Below the pieces are notes generated by a model. That model worked only from the letters and a program-made list of their open reading frames with translations. It was not told where the DNA came from and did no database searches. A program made the translations under genes and the position numbers. Positions 32,741-44,300 of a stretch of 64,000 bases of DNA are shown piece after piece. The number at the start of each line of letters is the position of its first letter. The stretch's first letter is position 1. The stretch lies in NCBI GenBank assembly GCA_033961575.1, contig CM066740.1:90875117-90939116 (forward strand), in the 5' to 3' direction. Source of the DNA: Aselliscus stoliczkanus (Eukaryota > Chordata > Mammalia > Chiroptera > Hipposideridae).

Positions 32741-35700
32741 GTGCTCCTTAGCATGTGGCTGGCTCGCGAGGAAATTCCTTACCGGGGTTACCGTGGGTGG
32801 GTGGGGTGCGCAAGTCCACGAATCGATGCACTTTTTACATATTTTAGAGTATTTCTTTTATTAAAAACAAACTGGAAGAAGGCAAGTGCTTTGGGGTGAG
32901 ACTTGATACAGCCTGAATGGATGCTCTAGTCTGAGCGTGTGTTTGCTGCACCTGTGTTTTCCTTATGTGTTTTTATATGCAGAGGCGTCTGTGTGTATTA
33001 GCGTGTTATTAGACCATGGTTCCCATTACTGTCTGTTCGTTGGGGGTGGGGGTGTTATATGTGGAATCGGAGCCAGCCATGATGCTGAGTTCATTTGGTG
33101 GGTGAAGGAACCCTTGGTCTGCCCAGTTAGGTGAGGTAAGGGTTTAGGCCGAATACCTTCATTTCAAGTGAATGATATCCACCCATGTTTTACTCCAGTC
33201 AGGTCTGGGGAAAATAATTGACCGCAAGTCATATCTCTGATCTCCATTCTCATTAACTATGATTTGAGTAGTTACGCTTTTCACATTTACTTAATTTAAT
33301 ATCCAGAGGAAATGCCTTTTTAATACGTAGGAGCTGATAGCATAAAGATTCTAAAGGAAAAGTAATAAAGGTTCACACACCAGTGAGTATTTGGTGGAGA
33401 CATCTGTGGACGTCAGAAAATTCAGTAATTCCTTTCCAAAAAGTGCCTTTGGTTTCAGGGTTAAAGTGGCTTCGTGGCTGAATTGGACTGCAGGTACTGA
33501 CACCAGTAAACCTTCCTGGGAAGTGTCAGAACACAGCACCAGATTAGGAGGTGCTGGGGCACCTGTTTGGGGGGCACCCTGGGCAACCAGCAGGGGCCAA
33601 CATATGCAGGGGGCGTGGGCATGTTAATCCAATGAGCAGTCATCCCCTATCATTCGTTTACCGTACACCATGAACTCCTCGTAAGTTCCAAGGACTGACA
33701 CCCCAGTACAGATGTAGACATTTCTCTAGAACACTGCGCTAAGTCAGGCCCACCTCTCAGGCCTTCAAACCTGTGATGGTTCCCGTTGCCTGACATGAAA
33801 TTCTTCTTCTTCATGTGCTGGAAGAGGAAAAAAACGGATTTCTAATTCGCCTCCTCCAAGAAGAATGCACTCCAGTTGCACTTCACCTTCGAAGGCTGTG
33901 GGTTGGTAGTTTGTCTCGCAGGTTGTTGCTGCAATGAGATGGCGTAACGGGAGAGGGTGCTGGGGTGAGTCAGGGACAGGGACATAGCAGGGATTAGCAG
34001 TCAGCGCTGGAGAGTACCCGGCAGACCACATGAGACGTAGGCTGCGGTCGTTTTTCATAAAATACAAAACTCAGCAATACCAGGTTATTTCATTACAAGT
34101 TTCGAATACGTCTGTTTCCATCTTGGTATTTGAGAGTTCGTCTTGGAAGCTGCTTGGAAGCAAAGGCCTCAGCCTCCCCAAAAAATGTCTCAGCGGGATC
34201 CACTTTTGTGTTGTCTGTTTCTTTGCTGATGACTGTTGAGCAGTTTCTGTTGGGCAGATTATTATGGTGTGCTTTTGTTCAGCTATTTCTTGGGAGATGT
34301 TTATTCTTTCGCTTTTAAGGTGGCTACTTAATGCTTGAGTTTAGTCGTCTTTAGATGTGGAAATTGACCGCTAGGCTCATTGCAGCTTTCCTTCTCCGGC
34401 CTGTGGAGGGGAATTGACCATCTGCAGACTGCTAAGGGTCACAGAGGCCAACCCACCCCACGGCCATTCCCCAGGATGGGCAGACGCCACTGCCCCTGAG
34501 ATGACAGCATCTGGAGTTAGTCATGTGGGATTAGAAATAAACTGTGGGGTCACGCAGTCATACCTACCCCGTGTTGGTCTGCTGCTGCACCCAGTCACCC
34601 ATATCCATCAAGTACTAGTCAATCACCAGCCAACAACTAGCCCTGTTTTCCAATTACTCGAGGCCTGACTAACAATTGATTGCTTCCTGTGGACCAACCA
34701 AGCACCCCACCTGGATTGTCTCCACAGCAGGGCTTGCTGACTTTGCCAGCTCTGATACCATGCCTTCTGGAGATGTCTTAGGTGTCTTTCTTTTTTCTTT
34801 TTTTAAACATACAAAATGATACACACTTTCCGATAATAATTATGCAGAAATATGTATAGGAAGAGAAAAGATAATAAGGAAATATACCATATTGTTAACT
34901 GTGATTAACTCAGAATTAGAAGACAGAGTGATGCTTATTTTCAGTTTTCCACTTAATTTTCTATAGTCATGATGTATTGTGGGTTGTTTTCAGTGCTCCG
35001 TGATATATTTTGTGATAATATCACTAAACTATATGAACAATTACAATTTTGGTTTTGAAAATTTATGTACTGTTGTATAATCGTTTATCAAAATCCAGTA
35101 TAACCTTTATAAAAGAAGAGGTGCAGTTTTATTACTTACACAAAATGTTTGCATTGCTTTTCTTCACATTCTAAGAGATACTAACGTCTTTCATGGTAAA
35201 AGGGGTTGGTTCCTGATATCTCAGTAGTGCAGAATGAGCAGCTCAAACCTCAATATGCGTTAGTTCAAACGTATTCCCGAATTATCCTTTGATTTGTTGT
35301 TCTTTAAATGCATTCCCTTCAGCTTTTCCATAGCTGTTAATGTACTCCTTCACCAGCACTTCAGTTTCCCTCCCTTGCTTTCTGAAACAGAAAAGGAGTG
35401 GCCCCGAGAAGCTACTGGGCAGGGTGAGTGTCTTCAGGCTGGCAGGGTCAGCTTGGAGTCCTATTTCCTGCACAGTTAAAGGAAAATAAACTTTGATGTT
35501 AAAGTATTTTATTTACTGGTAAACTAGGTATAATGCTGTATTTAAAGCTCAAATTTTGATTGTTTTACGGGAGGCATTTTTATAGTTGTTGGGGGAGGGC
35601 ATTGAGGGGACCTGACTGCCGTTGGACCCCTCCCCCGGCTGGACCTCTCTGCTGTCCTTGGAATATAGGCTCTGCCCACTGTCCCCACACCAGGAGCTGT

Positions 35701-35829
35701 CAAGGACGCAGCCCTGAGAGAGGAAGGTATTCCTGAGACCACCTCAGAGGATACGGGGCGCTGAACCCTATTTAAATTTTGGATTCTGGCTGGTGGGGGC
35801 AGAGATCTACCCCCTCACTGCGCTCAAGT
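32741..35829 (+). other. DPP6 first intron, unannotated part
   Basis: Sequence downstream of the donor. CpG density collapses after about 32.75 kb and the DNA becomes AT-rich. No second exon was recognised: there is no ELVGSNPPQRNWKG-like frame followed by a hydrophobic helix. T-rich and A/T-rich segments near 34790-35150 may be old repeats that I cannot name. Confidence 0.55.
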
Positions 35830-37000
35830 CATGTGATTCATTGTCCCGCGTGTAATGTACTATTTTCCTGTCTACGTTCAAGAATTTCTCTTGAGCTTAG
35901 ATTTTTCAATATTTGAGTGTTATATGTCTAGGCATAGTTTTTTCATATTTATCCTGCTAGGGGTTCATAGATCATCTTGGGTCTTTAAATTCACCATATT
36001 TGAGAATTTTGCAACGATTATCTCTTGAAAAACAATATTTTTTTCTGTCCTGTTCTCAATCTGTTGAGATGACAATTATTCATATGTTACACACTTTATA
36101 TTGTCCTGCAGGTCTCTGAGACTGTTCATCTTTCGATGCTTTTTTCTCTCTCTTTGTCAGATGTGACCATTTCTATTGCTTTATTTTCACATGCAATACC
36201 TCTTTCCTGTGTCTTTTCCATTCCATTGCTGGCACTTTCGATGGTTTATTTCAGATGTTGTACTTTAGAGTATCTTCTTTGTCCTTGTTTCACAGTTTCC
36301 ATTTTCCTGGCTTAGATTTGCTATCTTTTCATTCACTATGAGTGCCTTTTTCTTTAATTAATGGGCCTCAGTATATCAGCCCCTGGGGGGGAAAAAATCT
36401 TTGTCCTCTAGTTCTAGAATCTGGGTGATTTCGAGACTGGTCTATGTTGATTGTGCTTCTTTCTTGAGAATGGGTCATATTTTCATATTTCCTTGTAAGT
36501 TGCCTTTATCCTTGACGCTGTGAATGTTTCACGAAGACTCTGGATTGTGTTATGTTTCTCTGAAGATTGTTTGTTTGAATTTTTAGAGTTGAGTAGATAC
36601 GAATTTTTAATTAGTTGAGTAGTAACTTGCACGTAAGTTTTGTTCTTACATCCTTACTAGGCCACCTGGAATCTTCCAGCACTTGCATGGCTCACTGGGC
36701 AGCCAGAGCTTTGGGCAGCTTTACACCCAGAATTTGAGGTCTCCTACTGTTTTCTTAATTGTAGAATGAGTCTCACCCCCCAGCTGTGCCAGGTGGCTCA
36801 AACTCTGTCCCCACTCCACCCCCCAGAATCTGCTCATGTTGGGTTGTTCTCTAATGCCTTCAGGTGGTCTGTTTGTGTTTTGCACAGAGATACAGTCATA
36901 TGTGTGATAGCTGGCTTGACATGAGCTTAACTCAGCCGTTATTGGGAGTGGGACTCCACCTATCTCTTTCATTAGTCAATTTGATGTCCAGGCTTTAGAA
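35830..37000 (-). mobile_element. Antisense L1-type LINE, 5' region and ORF1
   Basis: On the + strand the wording is the complement of L1 ORF1: GTCTAGGCATAGTTTTTTCA, ATCCTGCTAGGGGTTCATAG, AATTTTGCAACGATTATCTC, TTGTCCTGCAGGTCTCTGAG. In sense this corresponds to ORF1 motifs around SLRDLWDNIK and the PSRINTK-like segment. Toward 36440-36560 it continues with TTCTTGAGAATGGGTCATAT and CTCTGGATTGTGTTATGTTT, which lie 5' of ORF1 in old L1s. Frameshifts and stops throughout make it inactive. The left edge and the extension past 36600 are approximate. Confidence 0.65.
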
Positions 37001-37581
37001 TCAGTAGTTTGGTGGCTTTACCTACTGTGACCCTAGCATCAGTGCCATCACGCTTCTATGATAACAGCACGTTAGACTTACTTCTAACTTTATTTTCCTA
37101 AATCTTGAGTTCAAAACTGAATGTGTCTCTGCAGTTTGAGACTCCATCCAGAAAAGAATGGTCAACCCACTGTCACTTGTCCCAATGTTGTTGTTTTTTT
37201 TTAAAGACTTATTGGGTAATTGGGGGAGGGGAAAAATGTTGGGGAATTGGGGAAGGGGAACAGACAAGTTGCTGTCCTTTTGTTCTTCAGTCTAGTTGCG
37301 GAGGACGTTGCTTCACTGGCCCATGTTGGTATCGTCATTGCACTCTTCCCGGGTGAGGCAGATGGGTCGCCGGCCTCTGGATGGTCACTCACCGCGGCTC
37401 TTGGCAGCTCACGCTGGCTGCCGGCCACTCACTGTAGCCCATGGCAGCCCACTGCAGCAGGGGCTGCAGCCTACACCGTCCCCGGGGCTCGCACAGCCCA
37501 GCTCCAGGTGGAGCTGTTGTTAGCTGTAGAGGGCAGTGTCACTGGCCCTCATGTGGGATCCGAACCGGGGCTGCTGGTGTC

Positions 37582-37596
37582 CCAAAACCAGCTCTT
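37582..37596 (+). repeat. Left copy of the 15-bp target-site duplication of the nested L1
   Basis: CCAAAACCAGCTCTT, identical to 37976-37990. It belongs to SINE sequence duplicated when the L1 inserted. Confidence 0.9.
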
Positions 37597-37597
37597 T

Positions 37598-37650
<53 letters not shown>

Positions 37651-37975
37651 ATTAGTTTCAGGTGTACAACACAGTGCGCTAGTTATACATTGTACCCCTC
37701 AAAGTGACAACCCCCCACCCCCAATTTGCCACCCCACTCCCCCCCATATCATATATATCTATTACTCTTCCTCTGACTCTCTTCCACAGTATAATCCACA
37801 TCCCGTGACTATCTATATATATTCAATTACAGTAGGTATACCACCTCCGCTTTACTTATACCGTGCAGTGATCAAACCTCTACTCCATCCATGAAATGGT
37901 CTCCCTAACAAGACCTATGACCATCTGACATTCCACAGAATATTTACAACATTATTAATTATTTTCCCCAAACTG
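37597..37975 (-). mobile_element. 5'-truncated L1 3' end nested in a SINE
   Basis: On the minus strand the element ends in a (TAAA)n tail, seen on the + strand as TTTATTTATTTA at 37597-37646. Next to it the + strand reads TTAGTTTCAGGTGTACAACA, the complement of the 3' UTR end of laurasiatherian L1 elements. The fragment is about 380 bp, carries no ORF, and is bounded by a perfect 15-bp target-site duplication, the signature of target-primed reverse transcription. It is younger than the SINE it interrupts. Confidence 0.85.
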
Positions 37976-37990
37976 CCAAAACCAGCTCTT
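37976..37990 (+). repeat. Right copy of the 15-bp target-site duplication
   Basis: CCAAAACCAGCTCTT, identical to 37582-37596. The SINE head resumes immediately after it. Confidence 0.9.
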
Positions 37991-38026
37991 AACCACTGCG
38001 CCACCCGGCCGGCCCCCAATATTGTT

Positions 38027-40479
38027 TTAATCTCCTGTCTTCTCCCCATTGGGACTCTGCGAGCCTCTCTTTCTTGTTGAGTCTCTGTTTCTTTTTCATG
38101 TCTTCTTCTGTCAATTTTTCCTCTCCTTCCCTCTTTCATTTTCCCGATGTGTTATGTTCTCTAAAAATGAAAGGTTGATCAGGTATAACTTGTTAAACCT
38201 AAAGGCTCTCATTTGTTCCTTTTTTTCCCTGTCATAAAAAGCAAAAGCCATTGTAATGCTCACCCCTCTCCAAGACGCCGCCTGACTCTTTCCCACTCTT
38301 CCCGCCCCTTCCTGTTTGGCCCAGCAGGGCTCCCCCTCCTGCGGCGTTTCATCCACTTTACAAACATTTGTTCGGTCTGCATGTCCTGGGAATTAGGCAG
38401 CCTCCCCCTCCTTTTCATGGGCGAGAGGATTTCCCTCTCTGATTTCAGCACATGGCGTGATCACCCACTCCTTTCCTGTGGGCAGCTCCTCCTGGGATTC
38501 GAGCAGCCACTGACTCACAGCTACTGTGGGCACAACCCGCTCACAGCCCCGCCTGGGTCTTGTCCCTGCGCCGCCTGCCTCCCTGGTCTGCATCCCATTC
38601 CCAGCCCAGTGCTGGGACCCCGTCCAGCTGAGAAGGAGATTTCCATCGCAAGGCCTGGCTGGCTGCAGGCATCGCTCCCCAGTTTGGCTTTTGGCTTGAG
38701 CTTCAGACCTTCCCACCTGCTCTGGTCCCTGTACCTACCAGTCCCTGAGCTTAAAGCTCTTCCCAAATTCCCAGCATCCTGACCCCATCCATGGGCCCCT
38801 GTTATCTTCTGCAGTAGTTCTTGGTTTCTCCCACCAGAGAGCACTCCCCGTCCCTAATGTTTGTTATTTCAAAACAGGCTCTAGCTTCAGAGGTGATGTT
38901 CAAACCTCCGCGTTTTATAAACACTGAGATCCAACAACCAGGTAACCGAGAGCCAGGACTGGCACAGTCCCGATCCCTAATTCTTGGCACATTCCCGTCA
39001 GACCCGGCTGTGTCCTGGCCTGTCTTCTCAATTGGAGTTCAAGTTCAGGGCCACACGTGCTGGACATGTGCACATCGTGCCGGCCAGTGGGTCAGCCAGC
39101 GGCAGACGTCACTGATGTGTGATGTTAGCAGGAGCCCATGCGGTTCATGGCTGGTCCTGCCCACGGCAGCTCTTCACATGAGACAGGAAGCCTGCTTGTT
39201 TGGTTGGTAATTTCCGAAAGAAATAGGAAAGGGAACCCGTATAGAATTTTTTTTAAATGTAAATTCTTTTTACTATCCAGAATCTAAATCATCCTGAAGA
39301 ATTTTAGAAAGTTTAATGTAAGGCATACATCATAAATGACTTTCACAGCTTCCAGGATATTAGCGAAAATCTATTGATGTTATTTTGGTTTTACATTTTA
39401 TTGATTTAAAAAATTTTAATTGTCCTCGTTTTCTCAGTAAAATACATAAAACGAATGTAAGCTCATGCATAAATTAAATTTCCAGGAATAGAGGGCAATA
39501 AAGGAGTATTAATTGTTTTTTCTGGTTTAACTTGTGGAATTATTATTTTTTTGTTTTAGGTCAAAAGCTATCCCTCAAACACGGTATTTTAATGATCTCA
39601 CATCTTATAACTTTGGAAGGAAATAGACTGAATGGAATTTTATAGACCCCAAATCTGAGCTTATTTTTGATAATGGGCCTAGGAATCTGTGCGGAGTTGG
39701 CAGAGAGGAGGAAAGGCATCGGACGCCTCGCCCATCCTTTTCCCCACATTTTTAGGGCCGTGGGAAGCTGGCCTTGTCTCCGTGCCACATGGACACCATG
39801 CGTATAGTCTTCTATCAGCTGTGTCTTCTCTTTTAAATGAAAATTTCAAGTGCAATGTTAAGAGCTCACCAGACATTGAGACATTACGACGTAATTAAAA
39901 ATTCGTATCTGAGAAAATGTGGACACCACAGAGCAAGTCCGTATTTCTCATTGGTTCCAAAAGACCAAGACGTGCAGGCCTTTGTGAGCGGCACAGGTGG
40001 AACACCGGCTGTGGAGGGGAGTCTCTGAGGCAGCGAGGCAGGAACGGGGAAGCGGCATAGCTGGGCTCTCAGAATCCGGGGGCTGGGCCTCCTGCTTGGC
40101 TGCGTCTTGGGGGAGGTGGTGGCTGCAGCATTCTGGGCCTTTTTCTTTGCTCCCTGGAAACCGAGGAAATCAACTGAGCTTCCGGGCCCATCGGGCCCTT
40201 CCTCGCTGACATTCCAACCCTGGAAAGAACCGTAGGCAAAGTGGTTCCAGTTCCCAGGCATTCCTGGGCGGAGATGTTGGAGGCAATTCCACAGTAAAAT
40301 ATCCTTCCTGTAAACCCTAAGCCAGTGGCAGTCCTTCACACTTTAGTATAAAAATAAACACTGCTCCGTGTATCTGACATGAACCTGTGGCCTGAAGATG
40401 GCTGGAAGGGTTCTGGATGAAATGAAGAGAGGACCCAAAATATGAGGTGCCTTTCTCCATTCTACCGCTTTCCCTCACG
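38027..40479 (+). other. DPP6 intron, unannotated
   Basis: No exon was recognised. GC content is moderate at 38240-39200, where many overlapping open frames occur on both strands (for example 38213-38782 plus and 38393-38716 minus). 39240-39560 is AT-rich. None of the frames resembles DPP6 or another protein I know. Confidence 0.5.
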
Positions 40480-40600
40480 TTTTCACAAATGCTATCTTAT
40501 TTCATTTTCAACAGCCGCTCAGGCAGATAGGTAAGCTTGTATTTCTCCTTGTGTTTGTTCACTGAGAAAACTGAGCTACGATATAACATACAAATCACTC
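40480..40600 (-). repeat. MIR SINE fragment
   Basis: The + strand reads CACAAATGCTATCTTATTTCATTTTCAACAGC, then GCAGATAGGTAAGCTTGTAT, then ACTGAGAAAACTGAGCTACG. This matches the complement of the MIR 3' half (the region complementary to CCTCAGTTTCCTCATCTGTAAAATGG) with expected divergence. Confidence 0.7.
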
Positions 40601-43600
40601 GTGGGCAGAGAGCTCGTAAAATCAACAGAATGTTTTCAACCTGAAAATGTGTAAACAATGAAGGGTACTGAATCTTTTATTCAGTAAGCATCAACCCATA
40701 AATCTATTCCTCAATACTGAGTATTATTTATGTATTTCATAAGCATTGGACTCCTGGCTTACTATTCTTAAAAAAAAAAAAAAAAGCTGCTACTTTTAAT
40801 AGTGAGTCGGAATGTGCAGATGAGAAAGGAAACAAAAGACTGAAGTACCTAGGGTGTGAAAAAAGCAATAAGGCCGAGTGATGGGGTGCAATCGGAGAAG
40901 AGTGGTCAGTGCGAGTTTAGCTGGGGAAGCTTCACAGCAAGTGGACCCATCACTTATAGTCACCAAAAAACCCTGCCGCCTAACAGCTCAGTGTAAGAGA
41001 CCTTTCCGCTCCCCCAATGGTCACGGTAACCCTTGGGACCCATAGATTTTAATGGGTAGTTATTCTGGAACGTTTTGTGTATTTGCTTCTGAGCATTGTT
41101 ATCTGACTACAGAGAATAGATGCTCATCCTGGCAACACATGGGCGGACACTGCAGCTGAACTGCCTCTGTGCAACAGTCAAACGTTTGAGAAATCATGAA
41201 AAGAGGCAGGATATGAAACAATGAAAAAACAAAAGCCCTGTTTATCACCCTCTCCCACGGTGTATCGGCTTTTGGAGTCGTGCATCATTTCTGCCTTCAT
41301 TCATCAGCCGTCGCTTGGACATCTGTGTAGTGGGGTCCTCATCCCTTCTCCTGGGCCGCTTACCTTCTCTACCCACAGCCTCGTCTCTCCTCCCTGAGAT
41401 GCGGGACTCCCAGAGACAGCTGATCAGACCAGGGCCGAACACCTGCTCCCAGGTGAAGAAATCCACAGGTGGAGCTGAGCCCATCAGGCACTGTCTTTTG
41501 GGAATTTGAACTACGAGACACAGAGATGGCCATCTGAGGACAGATGTCACACAGGCCCTGGCCGCCGTGTGCGGTCACGTCCAGCTAAGGATGGCTGCTG
41601 AGAGGAAAGCAAGGCCCGGGCAGCAGAGACAGTGAATTATGGGGCCCCCGAAACATGGGGAACGTGGCCTCCCTCTCTTGCTAGTTACACTGCGTGTGGA
41701 GTTCCTCCTTCATTTCCTTTCAGCATTCTGAGAGGTACCTGCCATTATGTAAAACTGAGAGAAAGAAAATCCTTTCAGTGCCGGCGGTATTTCCCGTTTT
41801 CTTTCCCGCTCACCAGTGCCTCCCAGTACAACTGGTTTTGTTGAACAGACGTTTTGATAAGCTCCTTTGCGTTCTTACTTTGTATCCCAAGAGGCACAGT
41901 GAGGGGGGAAAAAATGTCACCGGCTTGCTTTCTAAGCAGCCGCGGGGATGGCGGCTACTTTCCAGGTGATTATTGGGCAGAGCTTGCCAGAGCTGATTGA
42001 TCAGAAAAATAAAGGGTGTGTGTGAGGCTTTGTGGCAGCAGATAAAAGGGAACAGACCCCAAAGGAAGGATGTGGCTGGCAGACAGGAGGTGTACTTTGG
42101 GAATAGAATAGAAATGTTTGTTGCATCTGGCTTTTCAGAGAAGTGTCAATAAAATCCTTTTGGGTTTGCTAATGTGTCATGCAGCCAGGCCTGGGTTTGA
42201 AGGGACTAGTGTTGGATAGTTTGATGTCACATTGAATACAGGTTGATGTCACATTGAACGCAGGTTTAAGGTGGCAGTGGGACAAGAGTCTAGACTGCCA
42301 AAGGGGGGCCCTGAATATCTGGATTAGATCCATAATACATTCATTGGTTGTTTCATTTGAGCTACTTTTAATGGGTTTCTACCTTTTTTGTGCTTCAATG
42401 AGCTCTGACAGAAATGACGTGTAATGTGTGGAGACCCCGGAGGCTTCGTAGGCGTGAGACATGACCTCCCTCCCTCATGCATGAATTTGCCAGTGTCACT
42501 CGGAATGCCTTAGACCCAACAAGCTTATGATTTCCTCAAACTGGGCCTTAACCAAGCTTTTGCTGCTGCTGTTTGTACCCAGATTTGCGAAAAAAATGAT
42601 AGCTTTTTTCTGGTCATTTTGCCTTACAAACGGTGTGATTTCAGAAGTGAATACGCCCAGTCCAGCCTATCATAATGAGGGTAACCCCCAAATCCATTCA
42701 AAGCCAGGCCCCTCCTCCCTCCATCCTGTGTGAGCGCCCCCGGCCTGGGAGCCGGCAGCGGGCAGGAGGGGGCTCTCCGCATTGCCCCTCCCTCCTCCGT
42801 GCTCCCCGACGCCTCCCCTCATTCTCTAGTGCTCCCTCACTTCTCCGAGGCTGGGTTCAGGTAGAGAAGAAATGAGGGGACAGTCGGCGTGTATACAACG
42901 TGGTGGGTGCAGCTGCAACCTGGTGATCACTCGCCCTGGGATTTGCGGACATTGGGTCCTGTCCGAGACGTCTGCCAAGACACTCGTGCCAGCGCCAAAG
43001 GTCCTTGGTGGTTGGTCCCATCAGAAACGTCTGTGAGCGTGTGTGGTCTTTCTGGTGTGGACCACATGTCTCTGTGGACGTTTCGGACAAAGCCAAATGT
43101 CCTGCATGGTTCTGTGGCTGTGATGCACACACAGCTGACCCTGGTCTTGTGGGGAGCTCTTTGGGTCCCTCACAGGGTGTTGAGAGGTGACCCCAGCCCT
43201 CACCCTCGTGCGTCCTGTTGTCACCCTGTGCTATTACTTGGCTTGGTGGGCGAGGATTCTTCCTCATTGGCCCCTGGCTTCCTCTGCCCCTAGGGTCCAT
43301 TTCTGGCTCAGGAGCAATGCCCACCCGTCCCACCCTCACCGTCACTGACACAGCCCCCTCTCTCATATCCAGCTCTCCGAGAGGCTCCCTGGTCTCAGCT
43401 GGATGATTTTAACCTTTTCCAGGTGGGGTCTAGGTGCCATTGCTGTGTCCGAAGGCGCCCATCTGAGGCTCTCTGAAGCCTTCTGGGACCCCCCCCCCCC
43501 CACCTTGTGCTGAGAGGCGACCCACCACGTCCCTTTTCCTCACCTGGCTACACAGCCCTTCCCCTCCCCCCTAAGATGGAGATGCCAGAGAATTCCACCA

Positions 43601-44159
43601 AACTGTCGGCATCGGAGGCTCCGCTCGGGTGGATGATGGCTGATGCCTGCCGTGCAATGTCAAAGCCCTTTGTCACCTGCTTTGTGAATAGTTAACAGAC
43701 CCCTTTAGGCTGGACGGATACTTGGCAGCTGTGTTTACGGCTCTTAACTTTTGGTGCCTCGGTTGAAACCCAAGTAGGAAGAGGCTGTTGAACTTGGCTA
43801 TCTTTCTCCTTGTGGTTATCTTGTGTCTCTAAGAATTTCGGGCAGTTGCTGATATGTGCGTGTCAAGTGCCACCTGACCTCGGCGTGTGTGTTGGCTCCT
43901 GTGGTTTGAAAAGGACCTCGGAAGGCTGGGGTTTCAGCCTGGCAGCGGAGGTCACGGCATTTTGGTTGAGACGGCGTTTACCTGAGAACACAGGTGGCCT
44001 CACCAAAGTGGCACATCTTGTTTTCTTTACACTTTAGGAACTCGGGTTGCTTCCGGGCTCCTGTCCATGCAAGGAAACAGGGAACCCTCGGGGAACTTCT
44101 TCACCCTCCGTGCCACACTCGCTGTGCTAGTGCCTTTCAGACTGTCCTATACACACTAG
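40601..44159 (+). other. DPP6 intron, unannotated
   Basis: No exon was recognised. A poly-A tract lies near 40770-40785 and a C13 run at 43489-43501. Around 42890-43500 the sequence is GC-rich with partly repetitive wording (two GTTGAGAGGTGACC/GCTGAGAGGCGACC-type segments near 43180 and 43510). That may be a short degenerate duplication. Confidence 0.45.
43489..43501 (+). repeat. C13 homopolymer
   Basis: Thirteen C in a row within intronic sequence. Confidence 0.9.
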
Positions 44160-44300
44160 TCACCCAGCAGCTCTTGTTAAAACGCAGATTCCGATTGAGC
44201 CCTTTGGGGGTGGAGCCCAAGAGCCTGCGTTTCTTGAAGGCCCCCCCCGCATGCTGACGCTGGCCTCCAGCCCACACCGCCAGTACCAGGGCTCTGCTGC
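44160..44300 (+). repeat. hAT-Charlie (MER5-like) DNA transposon fragment
   Basis: CAGCTCTTGTTAAAACGCAGATTCCGA, then TTTGGGGGTGGAGCCCAAGAGCCTGCGTTTCTTGAAGGCC, then GCATGCTGACGCTGG. This is the familiar order of an old non-autonomous hAT element (TTAAAAATGCAGATTCC ... GGGTGGGGCCC ... CTGCATTT). Only part of the element is present and the subfamily is not resolved. Confidence 0.55.

Larger units (their letters stand above)
37193..38015 (-). mobile_element. Full-length tRNA SINE interrupted by a nested L1
   Basis: This is the same SINE family as at 22.3 and 48.1 kb, in antisense orientation: the A-tail side is at 37193-37210 and the GGGCCGGCCGGGTGGCGCAG head at 37996-38015. Body landmarks (CATCTGCCTCACCCGGGAAG, GAGCTGGGCTGTGCGAGCCC) are intact between 37270 and 37530. 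Flanks CCAATGTTGTT (37182-37192) and CCAATATTGTT (38016-38026) form an 11-bp target-site duplication with one mismatch. An L1 3' fragment (37597-37975) has split the head near the segment between the box regions. Confidence 0.85.

Noticed and set aside
31385..32899. 504-codon and other long open frames across the CpG island on both strands
   Set aside because: Several frames are open simultaneously, their composition is Arg/Ala/Pro/Gly-rich, the first codon here is GTG, and the frame reads past the DPP6a splice donor. Stop-poor GC-rich DNA explains them. Only the 32225-32284 part is supported.
38213..38782. 189-codon open frame
   Set aside because: No family resemblance, and antisense frames are open over the same interval. 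It looks like chance openness in GC-moderate intron sequence.
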